Assembly: GCF_009601505.1 (NCBI RefSeq)
Contig: NZ_WITC01000018.1
Span: 1-64,000, forward strand
Direction of reading: 5' to 3'
Length of the DNA stretch: 64,000 nucleotides
From: Sinorhizobium terangae
GTDB taxonomy: Bacteria > Pseudomonadota > Alphaproteobacteria > Rhizobiales > Rhizobiaceae
Numbering within the stretch: the stretch's first letter is position 1; every line of letters starts with the position of its first letter. A model generated the notes under the pieces. It did not search any database and was not told the origin of the DNA. It saw only the letters and a program-made list of their open reading frames with translations. The position numbers and the translations under genes are program-made. Of the stretch, positions 9,512 to 21,765 are shown piece by piece.

Positions 9512-9892
9512 ATGGCGAAGAACGTCAAGGACCTACTGGCGGAAGCAAATAGTGCTGTTCCGAAATTGTCGCCCACCGAGGCGGCCGAGAAGATGCGCTC
9601 CGGCGATGTGCTCATCGTGGATGTCCGCGATCCGACAGAGGTTCAGCAGACCGGCAAGATCAAGGGCGCCGTGAACGTCTCGCGGGGAATGCTGGAATTT
9701 CGCGCAGATCCGGAAAGTCGATACCACAATCCAGCCTTCCAAAAGGACAAGACGGTCCTTTTGCATTGTGCGTCCGGCGGCCGTTCGGCCCTTGCCGGCA
9801 AGACGCTGCAGGACATGGGCTACACGGCAGTATTCAACATCGGCGGCTTCAAGGAACTGGTCGACGCGGGCATCGATACAGAACCCGCGTGA
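9512..9892 (+). CDS. Single-domain rhodanese
   Basis: A 126-residue cytoplasmic sulfurtransferase-type protein. It has one rhodanese domain with the conserved DVRDPTE segment (37-43) and an active-site loop CASGGRS beginning at Cys86, the persulfide-carrying residue. The six-residue loop after Cys is of the small-rhodanese (GlpE/PspE-like) size that fits sulfur rather than phosphate substrates. It begins with GGAGTG spaced seven bases from the ATG. Monocistronic, between the aspS terminator and its own terminator at 10053. Physiological sulfur donor unknown. Confidence 0.9.
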   Translation: MAKNVKDLLAEANSAVPKLSPTEAAEKMRSGDVLIVDVRDPTEVQQTGKIKGAVNVSRGMLEFRADPESRYHNPAFQKDKTVLLHCASGGRSALAGKTLQDMGYTAVFNIGGFKELVDAGIDTEPA

Positions 9893-9904
9893 ACCGCTTG
9901 GTTC

Positions 9905-10022
9905 AGTCGCCGCCCCCTCGTCCGCCCGCGGGCACCTTATCCCCGTTTTGACGGGGAGAAGGGCACATGTGGCGATGGCTCACAACCCTCCCCCGCTTGC
10001 GGAGAGAGGGCCGGAGTGAGGG
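9905..10022. repeat. Interspersed GC-rich palindromic repeat
   Basis: This non-coding stretch contains nested small palindromes (CCCCGTTTTGACGGGG at about 9942-9957 and CCCTC...GAGGG pairs at about 9987-10020). The motif 'cCCCGttttgaCGGGGagaagg' is, from memory, a recurrent intergenic sequence in Rhizobiales. A shorter related hairpin (CCCC-acaag-CGGGG) occurs at about 26803-26817. No function is claimed. Confidence 0.5.
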
Positions 10023-10052
10023 GCAAATCGCGATCTCGAATCGATCGTCGAA

Positions 10053-10078
10053 CCCGGCGATGGCGTCGCCGGGTTTTT
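10053..10078 (+). terminator. Rho-independent terminator, rhodanese/groEL boundary
   Basis: 8-bp stem CCCGGCGA / TCGCCGGG with a five-base loop and five T residues. It lies in the convergent gap between the rhodanese gene and groEL, and faces the plus strand. Confidence 0.85.
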
Positions 10079-10112
10079 GTGTGCGTCATCGAGAAGCGAT
10101 AGCCGGCCTGCC

Positions 10113-11807
<1,695 letters not shown>

Positions 11808-11880
11808 TCACCGCGGTCATCACGTCATCCACGTCCTTCAGTCCTCTGGCTCACAGGCACCCTGAAAAGCCGGGCTGCTA

Positions 11881-12105
11881 CTATAATTCCTCGTCGTCTT
11901 CTTCAGGTGTGAGGATGTCAATCAACGCCGCAACGCGGCCGGCCGGAAGATGGCGACCTTCGCCGATCAGGGCCTCGTCATTGTTGACCCAAGCAATCGC
12001 CTCCGCGAGTTCGCTCGCTGTCGCGCCCGTCGCAAGCAGCTCGGCCATCAGCGTTTCGTCGACCGGGCCCAGGATGGCGGTGATATCCGAATGCTTCAGT
12101 CCCAT
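11881..12105 (-). CDS. Small acidic protein upstream of orphan groEL
   Basis: 74 residues from the ATG at 12105, chosen because GGAGG stands five bases upstream; longer in-frame starts at 12126 and 12153 lack this. The sequence is helical and acidic, ending in ILTPEEDDEEL, with no signal peptide, membrane segment or known motif recognised. It is on the same strand as groEL, so the two may form one transcript. A cochaperone or client role is only a guess from position. Confidence 0.7.
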   Translation of the reverse strand: MGLKHSDITAILGPVDETLMAELLATGATASELAEAIAWVNNDEALIGEGRHLPAGRVAALIDILTPEEDDEEL

Positions 12106-12227
12106 GGCGTCCTCCTTCCGTTTCATCGGTCGGGAATGCGCAATTGTCGGCAATCATACGCAAAAATAGATAGGCGATCGCTTCAGAGCATCAAGCAGTG
12201 GATGATATCATTAATCAATCGGGATAG

Positions 12228-12254
12228 AAAAAGCCCGGCGGTGCGTTGCCGGGC
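12228..12254 (-). terminator. Rho-independent terminator, minus strand
   Basis: On the minus strand GCCCGGC / GCCGGGC stem with an eight-base loop and five T residues. It lies beyond the RIME1 copy downstream of the periplasmic protein gene at 12398 and would end that transcript. Confidence 0.75.
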
Positions 12255-12287
12255 TCGATCAGAACCGAACGCTCGCTTGGCGAGCGC

Positions 12288-12393
12288 CTAGAGCGCCGCG
12301 CGTCTTATGAGACGCGCAAAGGACGCTGTAGCACTTCGAATTGCTGCATGTTTTTATCCTTAAATCGACTACGATTTAAGGATACATGCAGGA
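12288..12393. repeat. RIME1-like repeat, full copy
   Basis: Both palindromes are present: GCGCGTCTTATGAGACGCGC-type left unit and TCCTTAAATCGACTACGATTTAAGGA-type right unit, joined by the conserved CACTTCGAATTGCTGCATG link. It is about 90% like the copy at 57987-58091 by eye. It fills the gap between the groEL partner gene and the gene at 12398. Confidence 0.85.
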
Positions 12394-12397
12394 GCGG

Positions 12398-13591
12398 CTA
12401 GTCGTTCGCCGTCACTTTCACGCCGAGAACCGAGGGAATCGTGTTCGGCGCGCCCATGGCGGCACCCACGATCATCGGGAAGGGAACCGGCTTTTCGGGC
12501 TTGGCGCTGATCGTCAGGCTCTTCGGCCCGTCGAGATAGGCGTTGACGGCAGCCGTCACCTGGTTCTGCAACTCCGGTATGTTGAGCTGCGCCATCATGA
12601 TCGGCACCAGCCCTTTCAGCGATTGCGCCAGTTGATCGCCTGAGACGCCCTGTTGGCTGCCGGCGTAGTCGAGCGCCTTCTTGGTGATCGAAGCGTCATC
12701 GAAACGGATCGAGGCGCTGTTGAACGTGAGCTGCTGCATGAGGCCCATAATCGCGAGCCCCATTGCCTGGTTGGCCTCCTCCTTGTTCGGATTGGCCTCA
12801 GCGGCCTTTGTCGCCTCCTGCAGCGCCTTCATGAACTGCAGTGTGTATCCGGAAAAGTCCATGGCAATGTTCAGCCGGCCGACATTCTTGAAGTCGAGGG
12901 CGTATTCATTAAGCGCGACGTTGCCGCTCTTCAGTTCCCAACTGCCCTTCATGGTGACTTCGCCGTCGAGCGTGGTCAGCCCCAGCTTTTCGATCGCTTC
13001 CTTGGCTTTGGGGTCCTCGACGTCCGAGAGATCCGCCTTGAGGCCGGCAAGCGTCGCGTCGAAGTCGAAGCCGGCATCATTTTCCTGCCGCGTCAGATTG
13101 GCGTCCGTGCTCTCGGCGCTGAAGACATCCTTGCCCTTGACATTGACTACGATCGGTCCGGTTCCTGCCGTTTCGTAGAGCAGGATGTCGTTGATCGTGT
13201 CCCCGGACGCATTGCCCGGGATCGAAAGCCCGCCGATCGACAGGTTCCTTGCGGAGAAGCTGGAGCCGTCTTGGCTGACATTTATATCCGGGAAGGTAAC
13301 CGTCTCGGAGTAGTAGCCGCCATTCTCATTCTCTTCGACACCTTCGAAAGTGACGACGCCGATATTGAGCGCCTCTCCGGGGTTCGCCGCCGTCTGCAGC
13401 TTGACGCCGGTCACCGTGACGACGTCGCCATTCACGTCGGCCTTGTCGAAGCGGATCGAGGAGCCGTTGGCGGACAGCGCCGCATCAAGCTTCTTCATCA
13501 TGTCCGCGCCGTCCAGGGCGAAGGCGGGGCCGGTAAGGATGAGAAGGGCGGCGCTCGCCATCATCAGGCGGATCTTGCGCGTATGCGTCAT
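12398..13591 (-). CDS. Exported hypothetical protein
   Basis: 397 residues. The N-terminus MTHTRKIRLMMASAALLILTGP is a Sec signal with likely cleavage after AFA (about residue 26). The mature protein alternates beta-rich segments and short helices, with repeated phrases such as SIRFDKADVNGDVVTVTGVKL and FNSASIRFDDASITKKALDY, suggesting a repeated beta-sheet fold like periplasmic lipid- or envelope-handling proteins. No family was recognised with confidence. The ATG at 13591 has AAGGAA seven bases upstream and is preferred to the TTG at 13609. Monocistronic, followed by a RIME1 repeat and a terminator. Confidence 0.82.
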   Translation of the reverse strand: MTHTRKIRLMMASAALLILTGPAFALDGADMMKKLDAALSANGSSIRFDKADVNGDVVTVTGVKLQTAANPGEALNIGVVTFEGVEENENGGYYSETVTFPDINVSQDGSSFSARNLSIGGLSIPGNASGDTINDILLYETAGTGPIVVNVKGKDVFSAESTDANLTRQENDAGFDFDATLAGLKADLSDVEDPKAKEAIEKLGLTTLDGEVTMKGSWELKSGNVALNEYALDFKNVGRLNIAMDFSGYTLQFMKALQEATKAAEANPNKEEANQAMGLAIMGLMQQLTFNSASIRFDDASITKKALDYAGSQQGVSGDQLAQSLKGLVPIMMAQLNIPELQNQVTAAVNAYLDGPKSLTISAKPEKPVPFPMIVGAAMGAPNTIPSVLGVKVTAND

Positions 13592-13609
13592 TATCGAGTT
13601 CCTTATCAA

Positions 13610-16264
<2,655 letters not shown>

Positions 16265-16289
16265 TTTTCGTCTCCGTGCCTCCTTCAGG

Positions 16290-16352
16290 CGAACAAAGGT
16301 CGCTGCCGCACTTTGAATTGCCACATATTTTGTCGTTAAATCAGCTAAGAAA
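16290..16352. repeat. Degenerate RIME1-like remnant
   Basis: The string CAAAGGTCGCTGcCGCACTTTGAATTGCcaCAT and the following cGTTAAATCaGCTAAG match the middle and right part of the full repeat with several changes. The left palindrome is lost. It lies between parC and the ArsR gene. Confidence 0.5.
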
Positions 16353-16422
16353 ACACGCCGTCAAGGCGCCGCCAGCGTGACCGCGTGCCAAGTTCAAGTT
16401 CCTCTCCAGGGAGGTCAATGTC

Positions 16423-16749
16423 ATGGCCACCGCTCTTGACGCAACCTTGCTGGCTCTTGCCGATCCGACGCGCCGCCGCATATTCGAGGTCTTGCTTGCA
16501 GGCGCGACGCGCGTGGCCGAGATCGCTGATGCCGTGGGCGTGAAGGGGGACGACCTTTGCGAGCATCTTGCCACCATGGAAGCTGCCGGACTGGTCGTCC
16601 GGCAAGGTGAGGATGGCGGGACAATCACGGCCGATCCGGCGCCGCTCGATATCGCGGCCGAGTGGATCAATACCAATCGCGAACTCTGGACAATGCGCTC
16701 GCAGATGCAGAGTGTTTCCGTCGAGCCCGCACCCGGCGAGGCGCAGTGA
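16423..16749 (+). CDS. ArsR/HTH-type transcriptional regulator
   Basis: A 108-residue winged-helix protein. Residues 5-75 carry the ArsR pattern: LADPTRRRIFEVLL (helix 1-2), then the recognition helix region VAEIADAVGVKGDDLCEHLATMEAAGLV and a short wing. No CxC metal-binding motif of ArsR/SmtB sensors is present, so it belongs to the non-metal subgroup that includes SdpR-like regulators. GGGAGG stands eight bases before the ATG. It is convergent with the DMT transporter. Target and ligand unknown. Confidence 0.85.
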   Translation: MATALDATLLALADPTRRRIFEVLLAGATRVAEIADAVGVKGDDLCEHLATMEAAGLVVRQGEDGGTITADPAPLDIAAEWINTNRELWTMRSQMQSVSVEPAPGEAQ

Positions 16750-16773
16750 TTGCGCGGCGCGCCGGAGGTGTGC

Positions 16774-17685
16774 CTATCCCAGTTCCGCACATTGAATCTG
16801 CGCCTTGTGCGCCTTCATCGCCTTGTTGCGCATCTGCCAGAACGAATGGCCGATGAGGGCAAGGACCAGGATGGCTCCTCCAAGGAGCGTCTGCGTTGTA
16901 GGCGTTTCCGAAAAGACGATCCACACCCAGATCGGAGCGAGGATCGTCTCCAGCAGATAGAACATGCCGACCTCCGGCGCGGAAAGATACCGCGGGCCTG
17001 TCGCCAGACAGAAGAAGGCGAGGGGGATCATCACCAGGCCGTTGAAGAGAATGTAGCCGGGTTCTGCAATCGAAATGCCGCTCGGCGGAAGGAGCAGGAA
17101 GGCGGCGATGGCCGGGAAGATCGCGGTCGTCAGCGGCACCAGCGCCATGTCCCGGCCGCTCTTGCGGGCGATGGTGATTGCGCCCGCCAGCAGGCAAGCC
17201 GAGCAGGCGGCCATCGCATCACCGAAGAGGTGTCCGCTCTCCAGCCCGTCCTGCACAATGATCCCGACGCCGAAAACCATAACCGCCATTGTCAGCAGCG
17301 TGGCGTTGGAGGGCCGTTCCTTGAGGAAAATCCAGGAAAGGATCGCCGCGAACATGGATGTGAAGGCCAGCACGAAGACGACGTTCGCCGTCGAGGTGTT
17401 GAACACGGCGAGCAGGAAGGTGAAGGAGTTGATGGCGTAGAAGAGACCGGCGACCAGGCCCGCTTTGCCGGGGATCAAGGAAACGCGACGGCCGAGGACG
17501 CGATTGAGCACAAACCAGGCAACCAGTGCGACGATGAAGGTCGAAAGGCTGCGGAGCGCGAGAATCGACCAGACTTCGCCGTTCGCCGAACGGATGAGCG
17601 GAATGTCGAAGGAAAGGGCGAGGCCGCCGAGGCCGGTGATGGCAAGACCGCGCCGGTGCCGGGCGGCGTCAAAGGAAGGGGTCAA
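16774..17685 (-). CDS. DMT/EamA-family transporter
   Basis: 303 residues with ten predicted membrane segments forming two EamA repeats (about 10-140 and 160-290), the layout of drug/metabolite exporters such as RhaT/YdcZ relatives. The only early start in frame is the TTG at 17685, three bases after the bpt stop, which suggests translational coupling and one operon with bpt. The short C-terminal tail (MRNKAMKAHKAQ) is basic and cytoplasmic. Substrate unknown. Confidence 0.86.
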   Translation of the reverse strand: MTPSFDAARHRRGLAITGLGGLALSFDIPLIRSANGEVWSILALRSLSTFIVALVAWFVLNRVLGRRVSLIPGKAGLVAGLFYAINSFTFLLAVFNTSTANVVFVLAFTSMFAAILSWIFLKERPSNATLLTMAVMVFGVGIIVQDGLESGHLFGDAMAACSACLLAGAITIARKSGRDMALVPLTTAIFPAIAAFLLLPPSGISIAEPGYILFNGLVMIPLAFFCLATGPRYLSAPEVGMFYLLETILAPIWVWIVFSETPTTQTLLGGAILVLALIGHSFWQMRNKAMKAHKAQIQCAELG

Positions 17686-17688
17686 TTC

Positions 17689-18465
17689 TCAGTCCGTTTC
17701 GGTGGATGCGTCATCGTGACCACAATAGCGCTCCCAGCCGCGGGCCATAAGGTGCTCCTGCGGCAAAAACTTTGTTTTATACCCCATTTTGCGCGAGCCC
17801 TTGACCCAATAGCCCAGATACACGTGGGGCAGACCGCGCTCCTTCGCACGGCGAATATGATCGAGGATCATGTAGGTGCCGAGCGAGCGCTCCGAGAGTG
17901 CGGGATCGAAGAAGGAATAGACCATCGACAGGCCGTCGCTCATTCGGTCGGTCAGCGCCGTTGCGATCAACGGGCCCTTGGCCTTTTCGTTGATGCCGTC
18001 GCCTTCGATCCGCAACCGATATTCGATGATCTTCGTGTGCACATGCGTGTCCTCGACCATCATGGCGTAGTCGAGTACCGACATGTCGGACATCCCGCCC
18101 TTCTGATGCCGGCGATCGAGATAGCGGCGGAAGAGGTTGTATTGTTCGCTCGAAGGTTCCGCGGGGTATTCGGCCGAGATCACGTCGCGATTGGTGGCGA
18201 GCACCCGCCGCATCGAACGCGTCGGCGCAAATTCGTTCGTAAGGATGCGGACGGAGATGCAGGCACGACAAGTTTCGCAGGCCGGCCGGTAGGCGATATT
18301 CTGGGAGCGGCGGAAGCCGCCCTGCGTGAGGAGATCGTTCAGTTCAGGGGCGCGCTCACCCACCATGTGGGTGAAGACCTTTCGCTCCATCTCGTTCGGC
18401 AGGTACGGGCAGGGTGCCGGCGCAGTCAGGTAGAATTGTGGAGACGGTGCGGTCTGCGTGTTCAT
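17689..18465 (-). CDS. bpt: Aspartate/glutamate leucyltransferase
   Basis: 258 residues. It transfers Leu from Leu-tRNA to proteins with N-terminal Asp or Glu, marking them for ClpS/ClpAP in the N-end rule pathway. It has the ATE-family N-terminal Cys cluster ([13 protein letters not shown] at about 18-30 and [12 protein letters not shown] at about 63-74) and the C-terminal GNAT-like half with [11 protein letters not shown]. The length matches the bacterial Bpt type rather than the longer eukaryotic arginyltransferase. Cytoplasmic, first gene of a pair with the DMT transporter. Confidence 0.93.
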   Translation of the reverse strand: MNTQTAPSPQFYLTAPAPCPYLPNEMERKVFTHMVGERAPELNDLLTQGGFRRSQNIAYRPACETCRACISVRILTNEFAPTRSMRRVLATNRDVISAEYPAEPSSEQYNLFRRYLDRRHQKGGMSDMSVLDYAMMVEDTHVHTKIIEYRLRIEGDGINEKAKGPLIATALTDRMSDGLSMVYSFFDPALSERSLGTYMILDHIRRAKERGLPHVYLGYWVKGSRKMGYKTKFLPQEHLMARGWERYCGHDDASTETD

Positions 18466-18596
18466 CGAATGTGGAGGCCACTCTTCGTGCGGTTACTCAT
18501 CGCAATAGCATGGCCTAAGAATGAAAAACGTCAACTCACTCGTTTAGGCATTCCTCACGGATTGGCGTTGCAAAGCACGGAGCTAGCCCGCAGGCA

Positions 18597-19061
18597 TTAA
18601 TAGGCGTCACTGCGGACCGTGACCGTGCCGATCAGAAGGTCGTGCAAGAGCCGGCCGCGGTCGGTGAAGAGGCCGATCAGCAGGATGAGCGGCGTCAGCA
18701 GCGCGTTACCGATCCAGAAGATCACCAGATGGACGATGGCCGTCAGAAAATCCATCGGCCGCCCGTCCGTGCGGGCGATCGCCACGCCCATGATCCTCAT
18801 GCCTGGCGAGGCTTGATCGCGGCCGCCGACCGTCAGCCCGAAATAGAGCATAGCCACAAGCGCGAAGAGCACGGGATAGAGGAGGAACCCGAGGCCGAGC
18901 GTCAGAATGCCCAGGAAAAACACGACGACCGCGGCCGGAATCCAGAGCAGGGCGATGATCACATAGTCGATGATGAAGGCAAATACTCGCCGCGACAGCA
19001 CGCCCCGGTAGGCGCGCCAGTCATCGCTCGGGAATCTCACTTGTTCGTTGTGCATGCTCAT
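18597..19061 (-). CDS. RDD family membrane protein
   Basis: 154 residues with the RDD signature: the Arg in SRRVFAFIID (about 23-32) and the Asp pair that follows, plus three membrane segments (about 27-75 in two, 105-130). The start at 19061 has GAGG seven bases upstream; MHNEQ at 19055 is the alternative. RDD proteins are of unclear function; some are linked to ion exchange under stress. Stand-alone between hemB and bpt on the same strand. Confidence 0.85.
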   Translation of the reverse strand: MSMHNEQVRFPSDDWRAYRGVLSRRVFAFIIDYVIIALLWIPAAVVVFFLGILTLGLGFLLYPVLFALVAMLYFGLTVGGRDQASPGMRIMGVAIARTDGRPMDFLTAIVHLVIFWIGNALLTPLILLIGLFTDRGRLLHDLLIGTVTVRSDAY

Positions 19062-19143
19062 CCGCGTGCCTCATATTGTTGCCGATCAGATATGGGGAAT
19101 GAGCCTCGATAAAACAATGCATGGCTGAAATGCAGCCTGTCAG

Positions 19144-20157
19144 TCAGCGTTTTGCCAGGATGCGCGCCACTTCGACCGAAAAATAGCTCAAGATCCCGTC
19201 GCAGCCTGCCCGCTTGAAGGCAAGCAGCGTCTCCAGCATGACCCGTTCGCCATCGATCCAGCCATTGGCCGCGGCTGCCTTCACCTGCGCATACTCGCCG
19301 GACACCTGATAGGCGAAAACCGGCAGGCCAAAGGCCTCTTTCATCCGCCAGCAGATGTCGAGATAGGGGAGGCCGGGCTTCACCATGAGCATGTCGGCAC
19401 CTTCCTCGACATCGAGCGCGGCATCGCGGATTGCCTCGGTACCGTTGGCCGGATCGATGTAGTAGGTCTTCTTGTCGCCCTTGAGCAGACCGCCGGTGCC
19501 GATTGCCTCACGATAGGGGCCGTAGAAGGCGGAGGTGAATTTCGTCGCGTAGGACATGATGCCGACATTCTGGTGGCCGGCGGCGTCGAGCGCCTCCCGG
19601 ATCGCGCCGATGCGCCCGTCCATCATCTCGGACGGGGCGATGATGTCCGATCCGGCATCGGCCTGCGTCACCGCGGCCCTGGCGACGACCTCCACGGTCT
19701 CGTCGTTCACGATCTCGCCGTCACGGAGGATCCCGTCATGACCGTGGCTGGTGAAGGGGTCGAGCGCGACGTCGGTGATGACGCCGATGTTCGGCACCGC
19801 CTTCTTGATCGCCCGCGTCGCCTCATTGATGAGGTTGTCAGCGGCGAGGCTGTTGGAGCCGGTCTCGTCGCGCAGCGCCATGTCGATATTCGGAAATGTG
19901 GCAACCGCCGGGATACCGAGGTCGGCCGCTTCTTTCACCGCTTCGACCGCCTTGTCGACGCTCATGCGGTTCACGCCCGGCATGGCGTCGATCGGCTGGA
20001 CGATGCCGCTGCCCGGCACGATGAAGATCGGCCAGATCAGGTCGTCGACGGTCAAGCGGTTCTCCTGTACCAGCCGCCGCGTCCAGTCCGCCTTGCGGTT
20101 GCGGCGCATGCGGCGGTGTCCGGTTATCCTGTCCACAAGATTCGTCTTGTCGTTCAT
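19144..20157 (-). CDS. hemB: Delta-aminolevulinic acid dehydratase
   Basis: 337 residues. It condenses two 5-aminolevulinate molecules to porphobilinogen, the second common step of tetrapyrrole synthesis. Active-site lysines are K206 (ATKFTSAFYGP) and K260 (MLMVKPGLPYLD, the Schiff-base Lys). The zinc-binding Cys triad of other HemB enzymes is replaced by ALDPFTSHGHDG (131-142), the Mg-dependent form known from Bradyrhizobium and Pseudomonas. The start at 20157 is set by AAGGAAG seven bases upstream; the nine-residue extension is rejected. In rhizobia heme made here also feeds leghemoglobin-era respiration in nodules, but no FNR/FixK box was seen upstream. Confidence 0.97.
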   Translation of the reverse strand: MNDKTNLVDRITGHRRMRRNRKADWTRRLVQENRLTVDDLIWPIFIVPGSGIVQPIDAMPGVNRMSVDKAVEAVKEAADLGIPAVATFPNIDMALRDETGSNSLAADNLINEATRAIKKAVPNIGVITDVALDPFTSHGHDGILRDGEIVNDETVEVVARAAVTQADAGSDIIAPSEMMDGRIGAIREALDAAGHQNVGIMSYATKFTSAFYGPYREAIGTGGLLKGDKKTYYIDPANGTEAIRDAALDVEEGADMLMVKPGLPYLDICWRMKEAFGLPVFAYQVSGEYAQVKAAAANGWIDGERVMLETLLAFKRAGCDGILSYFSVEVARILAKR

Positions 20158-20325
20158 CACGCCGCTTCCTTCTTTCGTCTGCACTGTGAACGCGCTTTAC
20201 CATGTACCGCCATCGGTTGAAAACCAAACAGCGTCGCCCCCGCATGCGGCATTTGCTCCCGGCTCTCCCTAAGACCGGGGGCAGCCGCCAGTTCTTGCCG
20301 GTGGATCTCACGAGGCACTCGGCCT

Positions 20326-20775
20326 ATGTTGCCGCGCATGCTTCACGATTCTGCTCATGTGCCGAAGCCGTCGCTGACCGAAGTGCTCTTCGGCTGGTTC
20401 CTGCGCCTGGTGTCGGCGTCCTGCTTCTGGTTCGCCCTGAACTATTGGGCGCTGCTCATCGGCTTCTCCCATAATGGTGCCGGGCGGTTCGATCTGCTGC
20501 CGCCGGAATGGCGCGCCGCGGCGACCGCCCTTGCCGTTGTCTACCCGGTCGCCGCTATCGGCCTGTGGCTTCTGGTTTCCTGGGGGCCGGTCGTCTGGGT
20601 CCTCGCCGCGGCGATCGAGATCGCCGTCCACGAATTCTACCCCGGCATGTTCGGCGCGCGGCCTTTGCTCTTCGTGCTCCACGGGGCTGTCGCCGTGACC
20701 TTCGTTCTTTTCCGTGTTGCGCTTTTCGTGCAGCGATTGCGGCAAGCGCGCAAGGTAAGGGTTGATTCACCCTGA
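20326..20775 (+). CDS. DUF6163-like membrane protein
   Basis: 149 residues with four membrane segments (about 24-48, 66-88, 90-104, 112-135) and short polar ends. It resembles small rhizobial proteins listed as DUF6163, which I recall near ldtR genes; that link is from memory. GAGG lies ten bases before the ATG at 20326, and a second ATG follows at 20338. It ends 130 bases before ldtR on the same strand. Function unknown. Confidence 0.72.
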   Translation: MLPRMLHDSAHVPKPSLTEVLFGWFLRLVSASCFWFALNYWALLIGFSHNGAGRFDLLPPEWRAAATALAVVYPVAAIGLWLLVSWGPVVWVLAAAIEIAVHEFYPGMFGARPLLFVLHGAVAVTFVLFRVALFVQRLRQARKVRVDSP

Positions 20776-20905
20776 GACAGGCTCGCCCGACGGTAAGTTC
20801 ATGTTAAGGCTGCGGTTTAAGTAGAATTTTATACGTATTCGATAGGGTCTCACTCAAGGCGGGAAGACAAACAGACACCGCCAAACAAAACAGTGAGGCA
20901 GTCAA

Positions 20906-21418
20906 ATGAACACGAAAATGAAGCCGCAGGCAGTTGCGCCCCGAGACCCGCAGGAAGAAACGATCCGTGGTCTCTACATGGAATCCCTTCACCTTGTCGA
21001 GCGTCTGCATCGCCGCCTGCTCGACGTCATCAAGGACGAGTTCGACCGTCAGGGCCGCAGCGATGTCAATGCCGTCCAGGCGCTGTTGCTGTTCAACATC
21101 GGCAACTCCGAACTGACCGCCGGCGAACTCCGCTCGCGTGGTTATTATCTCGGCTCGAACGTTTCCTACAACGTCAAGAAGCTGGTCGATCTGGGTCTCA
21201 TCAACCATCAGCGCTCCCGCGTTGACCGCCGCTCGGTCCGCATCAGCCTGACCGAAGAGGGCCAGGAAATCGCCGAAACCGTCGCAAAGCTCTACGAGCG
21301 CCACATCGGCTCGATCCAGAAGGTTGGCGGCATCGGTTCCGACGAATTCACCCAGATGAACAAGCTCCTGCAGCGTCTCGACCGCTTCTGGAACGATCAG
21401 ATCCTCTATCGCCTCTGA
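20906..21418 (+). CDS. ldtR: MarR-family regulator LdtR
   Basis: 170 residues. It has a winged-helix MarR domain (about 35-150) with the recognition region LRSRGYYLGSNVSYNVKKLVDLGLI and a wing RVDRRSVRISLTEEG. It matches the LdtR group described in Liberibacter and Sinorhizobium, which control an L,D-transpeptidase gene and osmotic/envelope stress responses. The transpeptidase is the next gene, separated by a terminator and a 280-base promoter region, so the pair is divergent in control but not in one operon. Unusually for MarR proteins, LdtR is reported as an activator. Confidence 0.92.
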   Translation: MNTKMKPQAVAPRDPQEETIRGLYMESLHLVERLHRRLLDVIKDEFDRQGRSDVNAVQALLLFNIGNSELTAGELRSRGYYLGSNVSYNVKKLVDLGLINHQRSRVDRRSVRISLTEEGQEIAETVAKLYERHIGSIQKVGGIGSDEFTQMNKLLQRLDRFWNDQILYRL

Positions 21419-21765
21419 GCAAATCGCACACCTCCAGTTCAAGGGTCGGGCGCAATCCCTGCGTGTCCGACCCTTGCCGTTTTTTGCCAGATACGGTTGT
21501 TGTCAGACTCTTCTCGTGCTATCCGCCCGGCCGGCCCGAGACACGAATTGGCCATATTGCTATGACAGCGACGCTTGCATGCGGCAGGTGCGCTTGCGCC
21601 GAAGACGACGATTCGTTTCGCCATCGGTCTGCCGGGAGAGGGCTCTCGCTCGCATTATCGTGAAGGCAATGGGAGAGCCGGGTGGCACGCGGGTTTACCT
21701 TTGTTAACCATGTCGTGTTAGGGCTCGGGCAGCGCGCGTCTTGCGCGCATTGAGATGGTGGGACT
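21419..21765. other. 347-base intergenic region ldtR-ldtP
   Basis: It holds the ldtR terminator (21440-21485) and then the presumed ldtP promoter with LdtR target sites. A TTAACCAT motif (21714-21721), which matches the CtrA half-site, lies 45 bases before ldtP. No further gene is supported. Confidence 0.6.
21440..21485 (+). terminator. Terminator after ldtR
   Basis: Ten-bp stem CAAGGGTCGG / CCGACCCTTG with a 17-base loop, followed by CCG and six T residues. Confidence 0.8.

Noticed and set aside
16750-18600. 616-codon plus-strand open frame opposite the DMT transporter and bpt
   Set aside because: Antisense of two well-supported genes, with no start signal.
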